DNA of 64,000 nt. Source: Prauserella alba (GTDB lineage Bacteria > Actinomycetota > Actinomycetes > Mycobacteriales > Pseudonocardiaceae). The notes below the pieces were generated by a model, which saw only the letters and a program-made list of their open reading frames with translations, ran no database searches and had not been told where the DNA came from. Made by a program: the position numbers and the translations under genes. The stretch is from contig NZ_JAMTCH010000008.1 in NCBI RefSeq assembly GCF_024171735.1, forward strand, positions 62,001 to 126,000. The letters are read 5' to 3'. Positions 18,270-28,361 of this stretch are shown here, in pieces (position 1 is the first letter of the stretch; each line of letters opens with the position of its first letter).

Positions 18270-20295
18270 GGGCCTCCAGTGCCTCGGCCGTCGGCGAGGC
18301 GTTCTCGCGCCGGGTCACCCAGTCGCCGATCGCCTCCACCGCACGGTCCACCGGAACGCCGTTGATCTGGCTGCCGTCGCGGAATCGGAACGACACGGCG
18401 CCCGCATCGACGTCCTTGCCGCCCGCAAGCAGCAGGAACGGCACCTTCTGCGTGGTGTGGGTGCGGATCTTCTTCTGCATCCGGTCGTCGCTGGTGTCGA
18501 TGTCGACGCGGATTCCCTTGGCACGCAACGCCTTCTCGACGCCACGCAGGTGCTCGACGTGCTCGTCGGCGATCGGGATCCCCATGACCTGCACCGGCGA
18601 CAGCCACGCGGGGAAGGCTCCCGCGTAGTGCTCGGTGAGCACACCGAAGAACCGCTCGATCGACCCGAACAGCGCGCGGTGGATCATGATCGGCCGCTGC
18701 CTGCTGCCGTCCGGTGCGGTGTATTCGAGCCCGAACCGCTTGTTCTGGTTGAAGTCCAGCTGGATGGTCGACATCTGCCAGGTGCGCCCGATCGCGTCCT
18801 TGGCCTGAACCGAGATCTTCGGTCCGTAGAACGCGGCGCCACCGGGGTCGGGAACCAGCTCGAGGCCGGACTCCTCGGCGGCCTCCCGCAGCGTCTCGGT
18901 GGCCTCCTCCCATTCCCAGTCCTCACCGATGAACTTGTCCGAGTCGCCACGCGTGGACAGCTCGAGGTAGAAGTCCGAAAGGCCGTAGTCGGCGAGCAGA
19001 TCCAGCACGAACCGCAGCAGCGAACGCAGTTCGCCGGGCATCTGCTCCTTGGTGCAGTAGATGTGCGAATCGTCCATCGTCAACCCGCGCACCCGCGTCA
19101 GGCCGTGCACGACACCCGACTTCTCGTAGCGGTACACCGTGCCGAACTCGAACAACCGCAGCGGCAACTCGCGGTACGAGCGTCCGCGGGAGCGGAAGAC
19201 GAGGTTGTGCATGGGGCAGTTCATCGCCTTGAGGTAATAGTCCTCGTCGTCGAACTTCAGCGGCGGGAACATCGTGTCCGCGTAGTACGGCAGGTGCCCC
19301 GAGGTCTCGAACAGCTCACCCTTGGTGATGTGTGGGGTGTTGACGAACTCGTAGCCCGCCTCCTCGTGACGACGGCGCGAGTAGTTCTCCAGCTCCCGCC
19401 GGATGATGCCGCCCTTCGGGTGGAACACCGGCAGGCCGGAGCCGATATCCTCGGGGAACGAGAACAGGTCGAGCTCGGCGCCCAGCTTGCGGTGGTCGCG
19501 CCGTTCGGCCTCGGCCATGCGCTCGAGGTACTCGTCCTGCGCCTCGGCCGATTCCCATGCGGTGCCGTAGATCCGCTGCAGCTGCCGGTTGTTCTCGTCA
19601 CCGCGCCAGTACGCGGCGGCGCTACGGGTGAGCTTGAACGCGGGGATGAACTTCGTCGTGGGCACGTGCGGCCCGCGGCACAGGTCGCCCCAGACGCGCT
19701 CCTTGCTGCGCGGGTCCAGGTTGTCGTAGATCGTCAGCTCGCCGCCGCCGACCTCCATGATTTCGTCGGTATCCACTGTGTCCTTGCCGGACTTCAGGTC
19801 GACGAGTTCGAGCTTGAACGGCTCGTCGGCGAGCTCGGCCTTCGCGTCGTCGACCGAGTCGACGACGCGGCGGGAGAACTGCTGCGAGCCTTTGATGATC
19901 TGCTTCATGCGCTTCTCGAGCGCCTGCAGGTCCTCGGGCGTGAACGGGGTGTCGACGGCGAAGTCGTAGTAGAAGCCGTCCTTGACCGGCGGGCCGATGC
20001 CGAGCTTGGCCCCGGGGAACTGCTGCTGCACGGCCTGGGCGAGCACGTGGGCCGCCGAGTGGCGGATGACGCTGCGCCCGTCGTCGGTACTGGCCGCGAC
20101 GGGTTCTACCTCGACGTCCGACTCGGGCGCCCAGGCGAGGTCGCGCAGTGCGCCGTCGGCGTCGCGCACGACGACGACGGCGTCGGGGCCCTTGCTCGGC
20201 AGTCCCGCTTCGCGCACCGCGGAACCCGCCGTAGTGCCCGCCGGCACCACCACGCGTTCGGTGGCTTCGGAGGCGGCGAACGACGGCTGGGACAC
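18256..20295 (-). CDS. thrS: Threonyl-tRNA synthetase
   Basis: A 679-residue class II aminoacyl-tRNA synthetase charging tRNA-Thr. Domain order is TGS-like N-terminus ([17 protein letters not shown]), the editing domain with [17 protein letters not shown], the catalytic core (motif 2 area [25 protein letters not shown], here in parts; zinc cysteine in MNCPMHN), motif 3 [10 protein letters not shown] preceded by IMIHRALF, and the C-terminal anticodon-binding domain ([15 protein letters not shown]). The GTG at 20295 is preferred since AAGGAG lies 7 bp upstream; ATG codons further upstream have no such site. HIT overlaps the 3' end. Confidence 0.97.
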   Translation of the reverse strand: MSQPSFAASEATERVVVPAGTTAGSAVREAGLPSKGPDAVVVVRDADGALRDLAWAPESDVEVEPVAASTDDGRSVIRHSAAHVLAQAVQQQFPGAKLGIGPPVKDGFYYDFAVDTPFTPEDLQALEKRMKQIIKGSQQFSRRVVDSVDDAKAELADEPFKLELVDLKSGKDTVDTDEIMEVGGGELTIYDNLDPRSKERVWGDLCRGPHVPTTKFIPAFKLTRSAAAYWRGDENNRQLQRIYGTAWESAEAQDEYLERMAEAERRDHRKLGAELDLFSFPEDIGSGLPVFHPKGGIIRRELENYSRRRHEEAGYEFVNTPHITKGELFETSGHLPYYADTMFPPLKFDDEDYYLKAMNCPMHNLVFRSRGRSYRELPLRLFEFGTVYRYEKSGVVHGLTRVRGLTMDDSHIYCTKEQMPGELRSLLRFVLDLLADYGLSDFYLELSTRGDSDKFIGEDWEWEEATETLREAAEESGLELVPDPGGAAFYGPKISVQAKDAIGRTWQMSTIQLDFNQNKRFGLEYTAPDGSRQRPIMIHRALFGSIERFFGVLTEHYAGAFPAWLSPVQVMGIPIADEHVEHLRGVEKALRAKGIRVDIDTSDDRMQKKIRTHTTQKVPFLLLAGGKDVDAGAVSFRFRDGSQINGVPVDRAVEAIGDWVTRRENASPTAEALEALVGR

Positions 20296-20395
20296 GGTGA
20301 ACTCCTTGCGACGCATTAACACAGGTACTTGCCGTGTCAATGCTAGCCACCGGACCTCGGCCGCCGGTTCGCCGCCCGCCGGGTCGACGCGAGAC

Positions 20396-21007
20396 TCAGG
20401 CCTCGGCGACGACCTCGTCGTAGCCGAGCCGCGGCAGGCGCTCCTGCCATGCGTTCTCCCCCGGCTTGCCGATGTTCACCACAACGAGCGACTTCCACGG
20501 CTTGTCGGCGAAGAACTCGGCGTCGACGCCCGCGCCGTCGAACCCGGTCATCGGGCCCGCCGCGAGACCGGCCGCACGGACACCGAGGATGAAGTAGCCG
20601 ACCTGCAGCGAGGCGTTCAGCTTGGCCACCGGCTCCCGGCCCGCCGGGTCGGAGAACAGGTCCTTGACTCCCGGCGCGTGCGGGAAGACCGTCGGCAGCT
20701 GCTCGTGGAAGTCCGCGTCGGCGGCGAGCACGACGGTGACGGGGGCGGTCTCGGTCTTGGCACGGTTGCCGTCGGCCATATGCTTGAGCAGCCGCTGCCT
20801 GCCGTCGTCGCTGCGGACGACGAGCGCACGGAGGGGCTGGTTGTTCATGGAGGTCGGCGCCCACTTCACGAGCTCGTAGATCGCACGCAGCTGCTCGTCG
20901 GTGACGGGCTCGGAACCGAACGTGTTGGCCGTGCGCGCGTCGCGGAACAGCAGATCCTGCGCGTCGGTGGACAGCTCGAGGTTCTGCGTGGTCGCGCTGG
21001 TCGTCAT
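20396..21007 (-). CDS. Nitroreductase family protein (RutE/HadB-like malonic semialdehyde reductase type)
   Basis: A 203-residue flavin-dependent reductase. The FMN-binding signature is [11 protein letters not shown], and [17 protein letters not shown] is the classic substrate and flavin segment; [21 protein letters not shown] is close to the RutE-like subgroup that reduces malonic semialdehyde or similar small aldehydes and quinones. The ATG at 21007 has GGGGAG upstream. The promoter region carries a site (21076-21091) nearly identical to the MarR operator 13 kb away, suggesting control by that regulator under oxidative or electrophile stress. Confidence 0.85.
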   Translation of the reverse strand: MTTSATTQNLELSTDAQDLLFRDARTANTFGSEPVTDEQLRAIYELVKWAPTSMNNQPLRALVVRSDDGRQRLLKHMADGNRAKTETAPVTVVLAADADFHEQLPTVFPHAPGVKDLFSDPAGREPVAKLNASLQVGYFILGVRAAGLAAGPMTGFDGAGVDAEFFADKPWKSLVVVNIGKPGENAWQERLPRLGYDEVVAEA

Positions 21008-21075
21008 CGAGGTTCTCCCCATTCGTCGGATGCTCGAACGACGTCGGTCGGCGTCGCTCCTACCCACGACAACAT

Positions 21076-21091
21076 AGTTGAACCCTTGACC
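21076..21091. promoter_or_regulatory. Possible MarR-type operator upstream of the nitroreductase gene
   Basis: On the minus strand the site reads GGTCAAGGGTTCAACT, matching the marR-proximal operator (GGTTGAGGGTTCAACC) at 13 of 16 positions, with one half-site intact. It abuts a -10-like TATGTT directed at the nitroreductase gene. Weak palindromicity keeps confidence low. Confidence 0.4.
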
Positions 21092-21346
21092 ACTTCCCGT
21101 CACGGCTATGCCGCACATCACGTTCGGTCGACGGCCGGAACCCGGCGGGCACATCGTTGAAAGTGCAACAATCAGCGTCGGGGCCATTGTGCAGTCGGGC
21201 CACGGCGCAGGCGGGCCACCGTGCACTGCGGCATCCGGGCGAACACGGAACAGCCGCGACGACGTCCCGGGCTTCCCGTACGGGGCCTGCGGACTGCAGC
21301 CCACAACGATCGACAGCCCCAAGGATCGATGAGGATCGAAACACAG

Positions 21347-21381
21347 CGAAGGCGCATCCTGCCGAGCAGAATGCGCCTTCG
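21347..21381 (-). terminator. Terminator downstream of tRNA-Val(CAC)
   Basis: CGAAGGCGCAT (21347-21357) and ATGCGCCTTCG (21371-21381) form an 11-bp perfect stem, extended by an inner CTGC/GCAG pair around a 3-nt loop. On the minus strand it is followed by TGTGTTTC. It lies 26 bp after the tRNA. Confidence 0.75.
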
Positions 21382-21406
21382 AGCGAGTGCGATACCGGAG
21401 TATCGG

Positions 21407-21478
21407 TGCGCGATACTGGGATCGAACCAGTGACCTCTTCGGTGTGAACGAAGCGCTCTCCCGCTGAGCTAATCGCGC
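21407..21478 (-). tRNA. tRNA-Val (CAC)
   Basis: A complete cloverleaf of 72 nt: acceptor stem GCGCGAT/ATCGCGC, D arm with GCTCAGCGGGAGAGC, anticodon stem CTTCG/CGAAG with loop TTCACAC (anticodon CAC, decoding GUG), and T arm ACTGGTTCGATCCCAGT. CCA is not encoded. Outside the anticodon stem-loop it is identical to tRNA-Val(GAC) at 22709, which lies on the other strand. Confidence 0.95.
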
Positions 21479-21540
21479 CTGGCGTCCCGCGTGGAGTCGT
21501 ACGCTCCGTGCGTTTCGCGCTCTGTGCTGTTGTGCGATCA

Positions 21541-21571
21541 ACTGTAGCGGACGCCGTTCGGGGGCCGACAA
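21541..21571 (-). promoter_or_regulatory. Predicted promoter for tRNA-Val(CAC)
   Basis: On the minus strand TTGTCG (21571-21566) and TACAGT (21546-21541) are separated by 19 bp, about 60 bp before the tRNA. The remaining gene-free sequence between here and ssgB (21572-21929) shows no convincing gene; a GGGTAA hexamer at 21718-21723 could be a stress-sigma -10 for ssgB but no matching -35 is obvious. Confidence 0.45.
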
Positions 21572-21929
21572 ACGGGTGGTCCTTGAGTCCGCACGGTGCG
21601 CATACATGCGGAAACACTCCGTAGAAGCGGCTGGATACGACGGGCGTCGGAGCGCCCGTCCGGCCGTGACCGGGTATGTCGTGGACAACACGGGAGGGAC
21701 GAGTCCTATCGCCGACGGGGTAAACCCGCCAGTATGGGCGGCGCGTGTGCCACACACGTGCCGTACGGCCGCCGGAGCGCGGCCGGGGTTCGACCGGAAG
21801 TGACGCGCACAACAGGGCTTAACTCGTCCGAGTGGTCTCGGCGATTACGGCGAGCGAATTGGGCTTCGGCTGCGTCTCACCGTCAAGCCTCGGCCGAACC
21901 GGCCGGGAAGGGAGCAGAAGGGTACGACC

Positions 21930-22355
21930 ATGCGAAACGATCACGTGACGCTCCGGTCCAACGCGGTCTTCGACCTGCTGGCACCGAAAACGCCTCCCGT
22001 TCCGGTGAAGGTGGAGCTGCGCTACGACACGCGCGATCCGTACGCCGTCGTCGCCGCCTTCCGTACGGGGCGCGCGGGCTGGGTCGAGTGGGTCTTCGCG
22101 CGCGACCTCATCGCCGACGGACTGTTGGCGGACGCCGGCGACGGCGACGTCCACATCCGCCCGTCGACCGAGGACCCCGAGTCGGTGCTGATCGAACTGA
22201 CCTCGCCGTCCGGCCATGCGATGTTCGAATGCTCGGCCGAGGAGCTCGCCGACTTCCTCGACCGGACCTACGACGTCGTCCTGCCGGGCAACGAGCACCT
22301 CTGGGTCGACGTCGACGAGGCGCTCACCCGGCTGATCCCCAACGATCTTGGCTGA
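21930..22355 (+). CDS. ssgB: SsgA-like sporulation/cell division regulator (SsgB type)
   Basis: A 141-residue SsgA-like protein, a family confined to morphologically complex actinobacteria. SsgB localises at future division sites and recruits FtsZ during sporulation septation. The sequence runs NAVFDLLAPKTPPVPVKVELRY, then YDTRDPYAVVAAFRTG, WVFARDLIADGLL, GDGDVHIRPS and FLDRTYDVVLPGNE, the full family pattern, and it lacks extensions, as expected for SsgB. AGAAGGG precedes the ATG by 8 bp. Its position near thrS and pgsA resembles that in Streptomyces (from memory), suggesting the ancestral locus. Confidence 0.9.
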   Translation: MRNDHVTLRSNAVFDLLAPKTPPVPVKVELRYDTRDPYAVVAAFRTGRAGWVEWVFARDLIADGLLADAGDGDVHIRPSTEDPESVLIELTSPSGHAMFECSAEELADFLDRTYDVVLPGNEHLWVDVDEALTRLIPNDLG

Positions 22356-22508
22356 TCACGGCGCCCGCACAGCCCGGCGGCGACACAAAGTGACCCCCCG
22401 TGCAAGCGGCCGTGCGGGCGTCCAGTAGAGTTCTTCACACACCACGGCAGCGGGGGCAACCCCGGGAAGTCATTCCTCCACGGAGAGTGACTTTCCAGCC
22501 GGGAAAAT

Positions 22509-22581
22509 GCGGACGTAGCGCAGCTGGTAGCGCATCACCTTGCCAAGGTGAGGGTCGCGGGTTCGAGTCCCGTCGTCCGCT
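22509..22581 (+). tRNA. tRNA-Gly (GCC)
   Basis: Cloverleaf with acceptor stem GCGGACG/CGTCCGC, D arm GCGCAGCTGGTAGCGC, anticodon stem TCACC/GGTGA with loop TTGCCAA (anticodon GCC), T arm CGCGGGTTCGAGTCCCG, discriminator T. CCA is not encoded. First of a three-tRNA cluster; a weak promoter with TAGAGT at 22426-22431 lies upstream. Confidence 0.95.
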
Positions 22582-22635
22582 CGACTGCGGCGGCTACCCG
22601 CAGTTGAATCGGGTGTAAGCCTGATTCACAACCGC

Positions 22636-22707
22636 GGCGGCGTGGCCGAGTGGTTCAGGCAAGGGCCTGCAAAGCCCTGTACGCGGGTTCGATTCCCGCC
22701 GCCGCCT
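22636..22707 (+). tRNA. tRNA-Cys (GCA)
   Basis: Acceptor stem GGCGGCG/CGCCGCC, anticodon stem AGGGC/GCCCT with loop CTGCAAA (anticodon GCA), T arm GCGGGTTCGATTCCCGC, discriminator T as usual for tRNA-Cys. CCA is not encoded, and the next tRNA starts only 2 nt later. Confidence 0.94.
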
Positions 22708-22708
22708 C

Positions 22709-22783
22709 GCGCGATTAGCTCAGCGGGAGAGCGCTACCTTGACACGGTAGAGGTCACTGGTTCGATCCCAGTATCGCGCACCA
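22709..22783 (+). tRNA. tRNA-Val (GAC)
   Basis: Acceptor stem GCGCGAT/ATCGCGC, anticodon stem CTACC/GGTAG with loop TTGACAC (anticodon GAC), same D and T arms as tRNA-Val(CAC) at 21407. The 3' CCA is encoded here, unlike in its sister. A strong terminator follows at once. Confidence 0.95.
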
Positions 22784-22787
22784 CTGC

Positions 22788-22822
22788 AACCCCCATCCCG
22801 GGCAACCGGGGTGGGGGTTTTT
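22788..22822 (+). terminator. Intrinsic terminator of the tRNA Gly-Cys-Val cluster
   Basis: AACCCCCATCCCGG (22788-22801) pairs with CCGGGGTGGGGGTT (22806-22819) with a single G-T wobble around a 4-nt loop, running into five Ts. This is the most canonical terminator in the window. Confidence 0.92.
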
Positions 22823-22875
22823 CATGGCCGCCGTGACTTTTCATGGCCGCTGCGACTTTTCATGCCCCCTGTGGC
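22819..22875 (+). repeat. Three tandem 19-bp repeats after the tRNA cluster
   Basis: Units TTTTCATGGCCGCCGTGAC, TTTTCATGGCCGCTGCGAC and TTTTCATGCCCCCTGTGGC start at 22819, 22838 and 22857. The first two differ at 2 of 19 positions; the third is more diverged. The first unit's Ts are also the terminator's T-run. Confidence 0.8.
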
Positions 22876-22976
22876 GTCGCCGCTATTGTCACCGCCGAGG
22901 GCTGATCTGGCGTCCCGCGTGGGCGTCCGGCGCCCTGGAGTCGTGTCTCCAGGGCGCGTCTCCGGTGGCCGTCGCG

Positions 22977-23591
22977 TCAGCCGGCGTCGGCGTGCAGGCC
23001 ACGCAACGGCGGGAGATTCCCCCACAGCACGCGCCCTGCCCTGACGTCCGCGAAGTGGCAGCCGACCCGGTTCGCCGCGACACCGCCTTCGCGAGCACGG
23101 TGCGCCACCAGCAACGTGCTGAACGCTCCGTCATCGCTCAACGTCGCGCGCACGGCGCCCAGAAAACGGTCCCGTTCCTCCCCCAGCAGCGTCCAGGGCA
23201 CCGAACACACGACGAGATCCACCGGCGGGAGCCCACGCTCACGCACCAGCTCCGGCAGATCGAACGCCGACGCGCAGGCCACGTCCACCTCGGGGCAGCG
23301 GGTCCGGAGCCGATCCGTCAACGCGGCGCTGACCTCCACGGCCAGCAGCCGCGACGAATCCGGCAACCGCGTCGCGAGCTCCGCAGTGATCGCACCGGAC
23401 CCCGCGCCGAGCTCGACCACCGTGCGGGCACCGGCCATCCGCACCTCGTCGAGGAAACCGCCCACACAGTCGGCCGCCGTCTCCGTGACGGCACCGGCAC
23501 GTATCGGGTGGCGGAAGAACTCACCGGCGAAGAGAGTCCGCTCCTGCCGGCTGCGCGCAACCGTCGCACCGTCGTGATCCATCCTCGACAT
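22977..23591 (-). CDS. Class I SAM-dependent methyltransferase
   Basis: A 204-residue Rossmann-fold methyltransferase. Motif I is VVELGAGSGAITAELATRL, followed by an acidic motif II (LLAVEVSAALTDRL) and a motif IV-like LVVCSVPWTLL. The layout and motif I resemble KsgA/Erm-type and PmtA-like phospholipid methyltransferases, with the NPPY-like tetrad replaced by SVPW. The substrate is unknown. The ATG at 23591 has GGGGAG 5 bp upstream and is preferred over one at 23624. The 257-bp gap to gdhA contains an open frame starting at 23799 that is probably not a gene. Confidence 0.8.
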   Translation of the reverse strand: MSRMDHDGATVARSRQERTLFAGEFFRHPIRAGAVTETAADCVGGFLDEVRMAGARTVVELGAGSGAITAELATRLPDSSRLLAVEVSAALTDRLRTRCPEVDVACASAFDLPELVRERGLPPVDLVVCSVPWTLLGEERDRFLGAVRATLSDDGAFSTLLVAHRAREGGVAANRVGCHFADVRAGRVLWGNLPPLRGLHADAG

Positions 23592-23848
23592 CCGCACTCC
23601 CCACCACCTCGGCATGGTCGCCATTGTCCATGCCCCTCGGCGCGCCCTTCGAATACGGCTCCCCGCAGGCGCACCCGGCCCGGCGCCCTGTCACCGACCG
23701 CCGGGCCGCGCGATCACCCCACAGGAACGGCGCCGTCTGTCCGTTCAGGACGTACGTACCGCCGGGGACACTCGCCAGGACGCCGTCGACGTCGGGCATC
23801 GCGAACCGAGGCCGGTGACGACCGCGCGTCCCCGCGGTGCACCCTCGC

Positions 23849-26324
<2,476 letters not shown>

Positions 26325-26498
26325 GGCAACTCCCGCATCGACGCCGTTGTGGCCGGAACGCGGCGCCCGAACCCGACGGCCATCAGCCGCCCACGATGTC
26401 GGACACGGCTCGACTCTCCACCATGGACGGGATTAGACCACAGTGAGCGGTGTACCGCCCGGCCGCGCGACGACACCGCGCAGGCACCGGTACTACGG

Positions 26499-27209
26499 TC
26501 AGCCGCGGGACCAGGCGGGAATCCGGTCGAGCATGTCGCAGCGCAGGTCGAGGGCGGCCACGAGCTGGTCCGGATCGCGGTAATCGCCGACCGGGTCGAA
26601 CACGTCGAGGTACTCCCCGCGCAGCACGAAACCCCGGAACGAGCGGGAGTCGTGCAGCAGCAGGGCTCTCAGTTCAGGGCCGAACACGGCGCGGGCGAAC
26701 GCCTCGTCGTCGCAGTGCACCTCGAAGCTCCGGTCGAACTCCTCGTCCCCGAGCTGCAGCCCACCCATACCGATGGTGCGATTGATCGTGTTCTGCGGCC
26801 CGACGATCCGTGTCGCGCTCAGCATGGGGTGCGCGGCAGGCGCGGCGACCCAGATCGCGCGTTCCGGCCGATGCTCGCCGTCGTGGACGGTCTCGAACGT
26901 GGCCGCGACGAACGGCCTGCCGCGATGCGTGCCGGTGATGACGCCCGTCGCTCCCGTCGCGCGGGGCGGCCGGTGGAAAGGCTCGGCCCACCCCGTGCGG
27001 TCGTACTGCCGGTCGTACAGCGGCACGTACGAGTCGTCCCGCTCGGCGAAGGTCCAGCCGCTGGACTCGACCGCCGCCCGCGCCTCCGGTGCCGACATGG
27101 CCGCACGGGCCCTGCCCGCCCGCCGCACCAGGACGATCAGCGCGATCACCCCCGCGGCGAGCAGCAGCACACCACCCAACACGATCGCGAGGATCGCGCC
27201 CACACTCAT
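26499..27209 (-). CDS. Membrane-anchored protein of unknown function
   Basis: A 236-residue protein with one N-terminal membrane helix (residues about 5-29) and a soluble domain beginning after a basic stretch (RRAGRARAAM). Visible features are SSGWTFAERDDSYVPLYDR, GVITGTHRGRPFVAATFETV and LLHDSRSFRGFVLRGEYLDVF. The domain probably faces the cytoplasm. I do not recognise the family. It lies downstream of the four-gene T7SS-like locus on the same strand, 85 bp from the YbaB gene, and may belong to that transcription unit. Confidence 0.7.
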   Translation of the reverse strand: MSVGAILAIVLGGVLLLAAGVIALIVLVRRAGRARAAMSAPEARAAVESSGWTFAERDDSYVPLYDRQYDRTGWAEPFHRPPRATGATGVITGTHRGRPFVAATFETVHDGEHRPERAIWVAAPAAHPMLSATRIVGPQNTINRTIGMGGLQLGDEEFDRSFEVHCDDEAFARAVFGPELRALLLHDSRSFRGFVLRGEYLDVFDPVGDYRDPDQLVAALDLRCDMLDRIPAWSRG

Positions 27210-27294
27210 CCGTCACACCCTCCACATCGCACGGTCGGCGGACGCACGAACCCGGGCGCGCGGCTGCCCCGGCCACCCGGTTTCGCCCGCGGCT

Positions 27295-27795
27295 TCAGCT
27301 GCGCCGCAACACGCGGAAACTCTCGAATGCCTCGTCGTCGCTGAGCCGTTCACGACCGGTGCGCCCGACCGTCGGCCCCGGGCCGTCCCCGAGCGGGTCC
27401 GGCCCCGGGTCCACCGGCTCCGAGTCACCGAACAGCTTCCTGTCCTCCTGGAGCACCTTCTCCAGCAGGTCACTGGAACCGAGTCCGCGCTGCACCACCT
27501 CGGCCTGCGCCCGGGTGGCGGCCACCCGGGCGAGCGCGATCGTGTGCTGCACCCTGGCTGACAGCTCGGCCGGATCCACGCCGCTGCGGACCGCGTCGGA
27601 GAACGTGACCTTCTCGACCGAGCCGTCCGGCCCCGCCTCCACGGTCACCACCCCGTCCGGCGAGCTCGCCGTGCCGGTGACCTCGGACAACTGCTCGGTC
27701 ATGGCCCGGTAGGTCTCCGCACGGTTGCGGTTCGCCGCCGCCGCGTCGTCGACCGCCTGGATTCGCTGCACCAGGTGCTTGGCCGTCTCGTTCAT
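27295..27795 (-). CDS. YbaB/EbfC family protein
   Basis: A 166-residue protein resembling the YbaB/EbfC nucleoid-associated family, with an N-terminal helix (AKHLVQRIQAVDDAAAANRNRAETYRA, given in part), a central beta hairpin (GVVTVEAGPDGSVEKVTFSD) and a second helix (PAELSARVQHTIALARVAA). The acidic, proline-rich tail of about 45 residues is longer than in housekeeping YbaB. YbaB-like proteins of this kind recur beside WXG100-type substrate genes in actinobacteria, so it is more likely a partner of this locus than a general DNA-binding protein. It overlaps the upstream gene by 4 bp. Confidence 0.8.
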   Translation of the reverse strand: MNETAKHLVQRIQAVDDAAAANRNRAETYRAMTEQLSEVTGTASSPDGVVTVEAGPDGSVEKVTFSDAVRSGVDPAELSARVQHTIALARVAATRAQAEVVQRGLGSSDLLEKVLQEDRKLFGDSEPVDPGPDPLGDGPGPTVGRTGRERLSDDEAFESFRVLRRS

Positions 27796-28322
27796 GCCGT
27801 ACCTCCCGTGTTCCCGGACCCGCTGCCGCCACCGCCCTGCTCGGGCCGGATGGTGCCGAGGAACTCCTCGAAATCGGCGAACACGGGTTGAAACGTCTCC
27901 GGAGTGGAGCTGAGCACGATCTGGATCACCGCACGCCGCGACGGATCGGCCGTGTCGGTGAAGCCCATGAACACCTGGTACTGCACCAGATACCGGCGAC
28001 GGCCCGCCACGTCGGCGTCGATCCGCAGCGGCTGGGTGTACACCGGGTTCTCGGCGGTGCCGGTGGCCTGCGTGTTGCCCACCTTCACCTCGTGCGCACC
28101 GCCGCGCAGCCGTTCCGCCGCCTCGGCGGCCACATCGGACAGTCGCACGTCGCCGTCGCGCACCTCTCCGGTGATCGTGATGTTCGCGGTGAAACCGTCC
28201 CCGCCCGTGTCGGGCCGCAGCGCCACGAACGCCGCGTTCGGCGTACCGATCTCGTCCGGCGACACCGACACCCAGCCCTCCGGCAGGGAGAACTCGATCG
28301 GCACCGGGATCGTCGTTGCCAT
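27792..28322 (-). CDS. LpqN/Mog1-like protein of the T7SS-associated locus
   Basis: A 176-residue protein with the layout PIEFSLPEGWVSVSPDEIG, then AFVALRPDTGGDGFTANITI, YLVQYQVFMGF and AVIQIVLSSTPETF, which is the pattern of small alpha-beta sandwich proteins related to LpqN and Mog1. There is no signal peptide. Such genes often accompany type VII secretion substrates and may act as chaperones, but that role is inferred. ATG 28322 is preferred to GTG 28328 on spacing to AAGAAGG. The glycine-rich C-terminus ends 4 bp inside the YbaB gene. Confidence 0.7.
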   Translation of the reverse strand: MATTIPVPIEFSLPEGWVSVSPDEIGTPNAAFVALRPDTGGDGFTANITITGEVRDGDVRLSDVAAEAAERLRGGAHEVKVGNTQATGTAENPVYTQPLRIDADVAGRRRYLVQYQVFMGFTDTADPSRRAVIQIVLSSTPETFQPVFADFEEFLGTIRPEQGGGGSGSGNTGGTA

Positions 28323-28361
28323 GCTCACGCCTTCTTCCTCGTCGACCGACCGTCACCGCTC

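Noticed and set aside
20296-20395. T-box riboswitch upstream of thrS
   Set aside because: The gap is only about 100 bp and has neither the T-box consensus nor a terminator/antiterminator pair.
21572-21929. Possible stress-sigma promoter or structured RNA upstream of ssgB
   Set aside because: Only a GGGTAA hexamer and a few short inverted repeats are present; no matching -35 or convincing fold.
22819-22875. CRISPR-like array after the tRNA cluster
   Set aside because: Repeats are 19 bp head-to-tail with no spacers, and there are no cas genes.
23539-23799. Possible small minus-strand gene (starting MPDVDGVLASVPGG) between gdhA and the methyltransferase
   Set aside because: No ribosome binding site, overlaps the methyltransferase start, and codon usage decays after about 40 codons. 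Could be a gene remnant but evidence is too thin.
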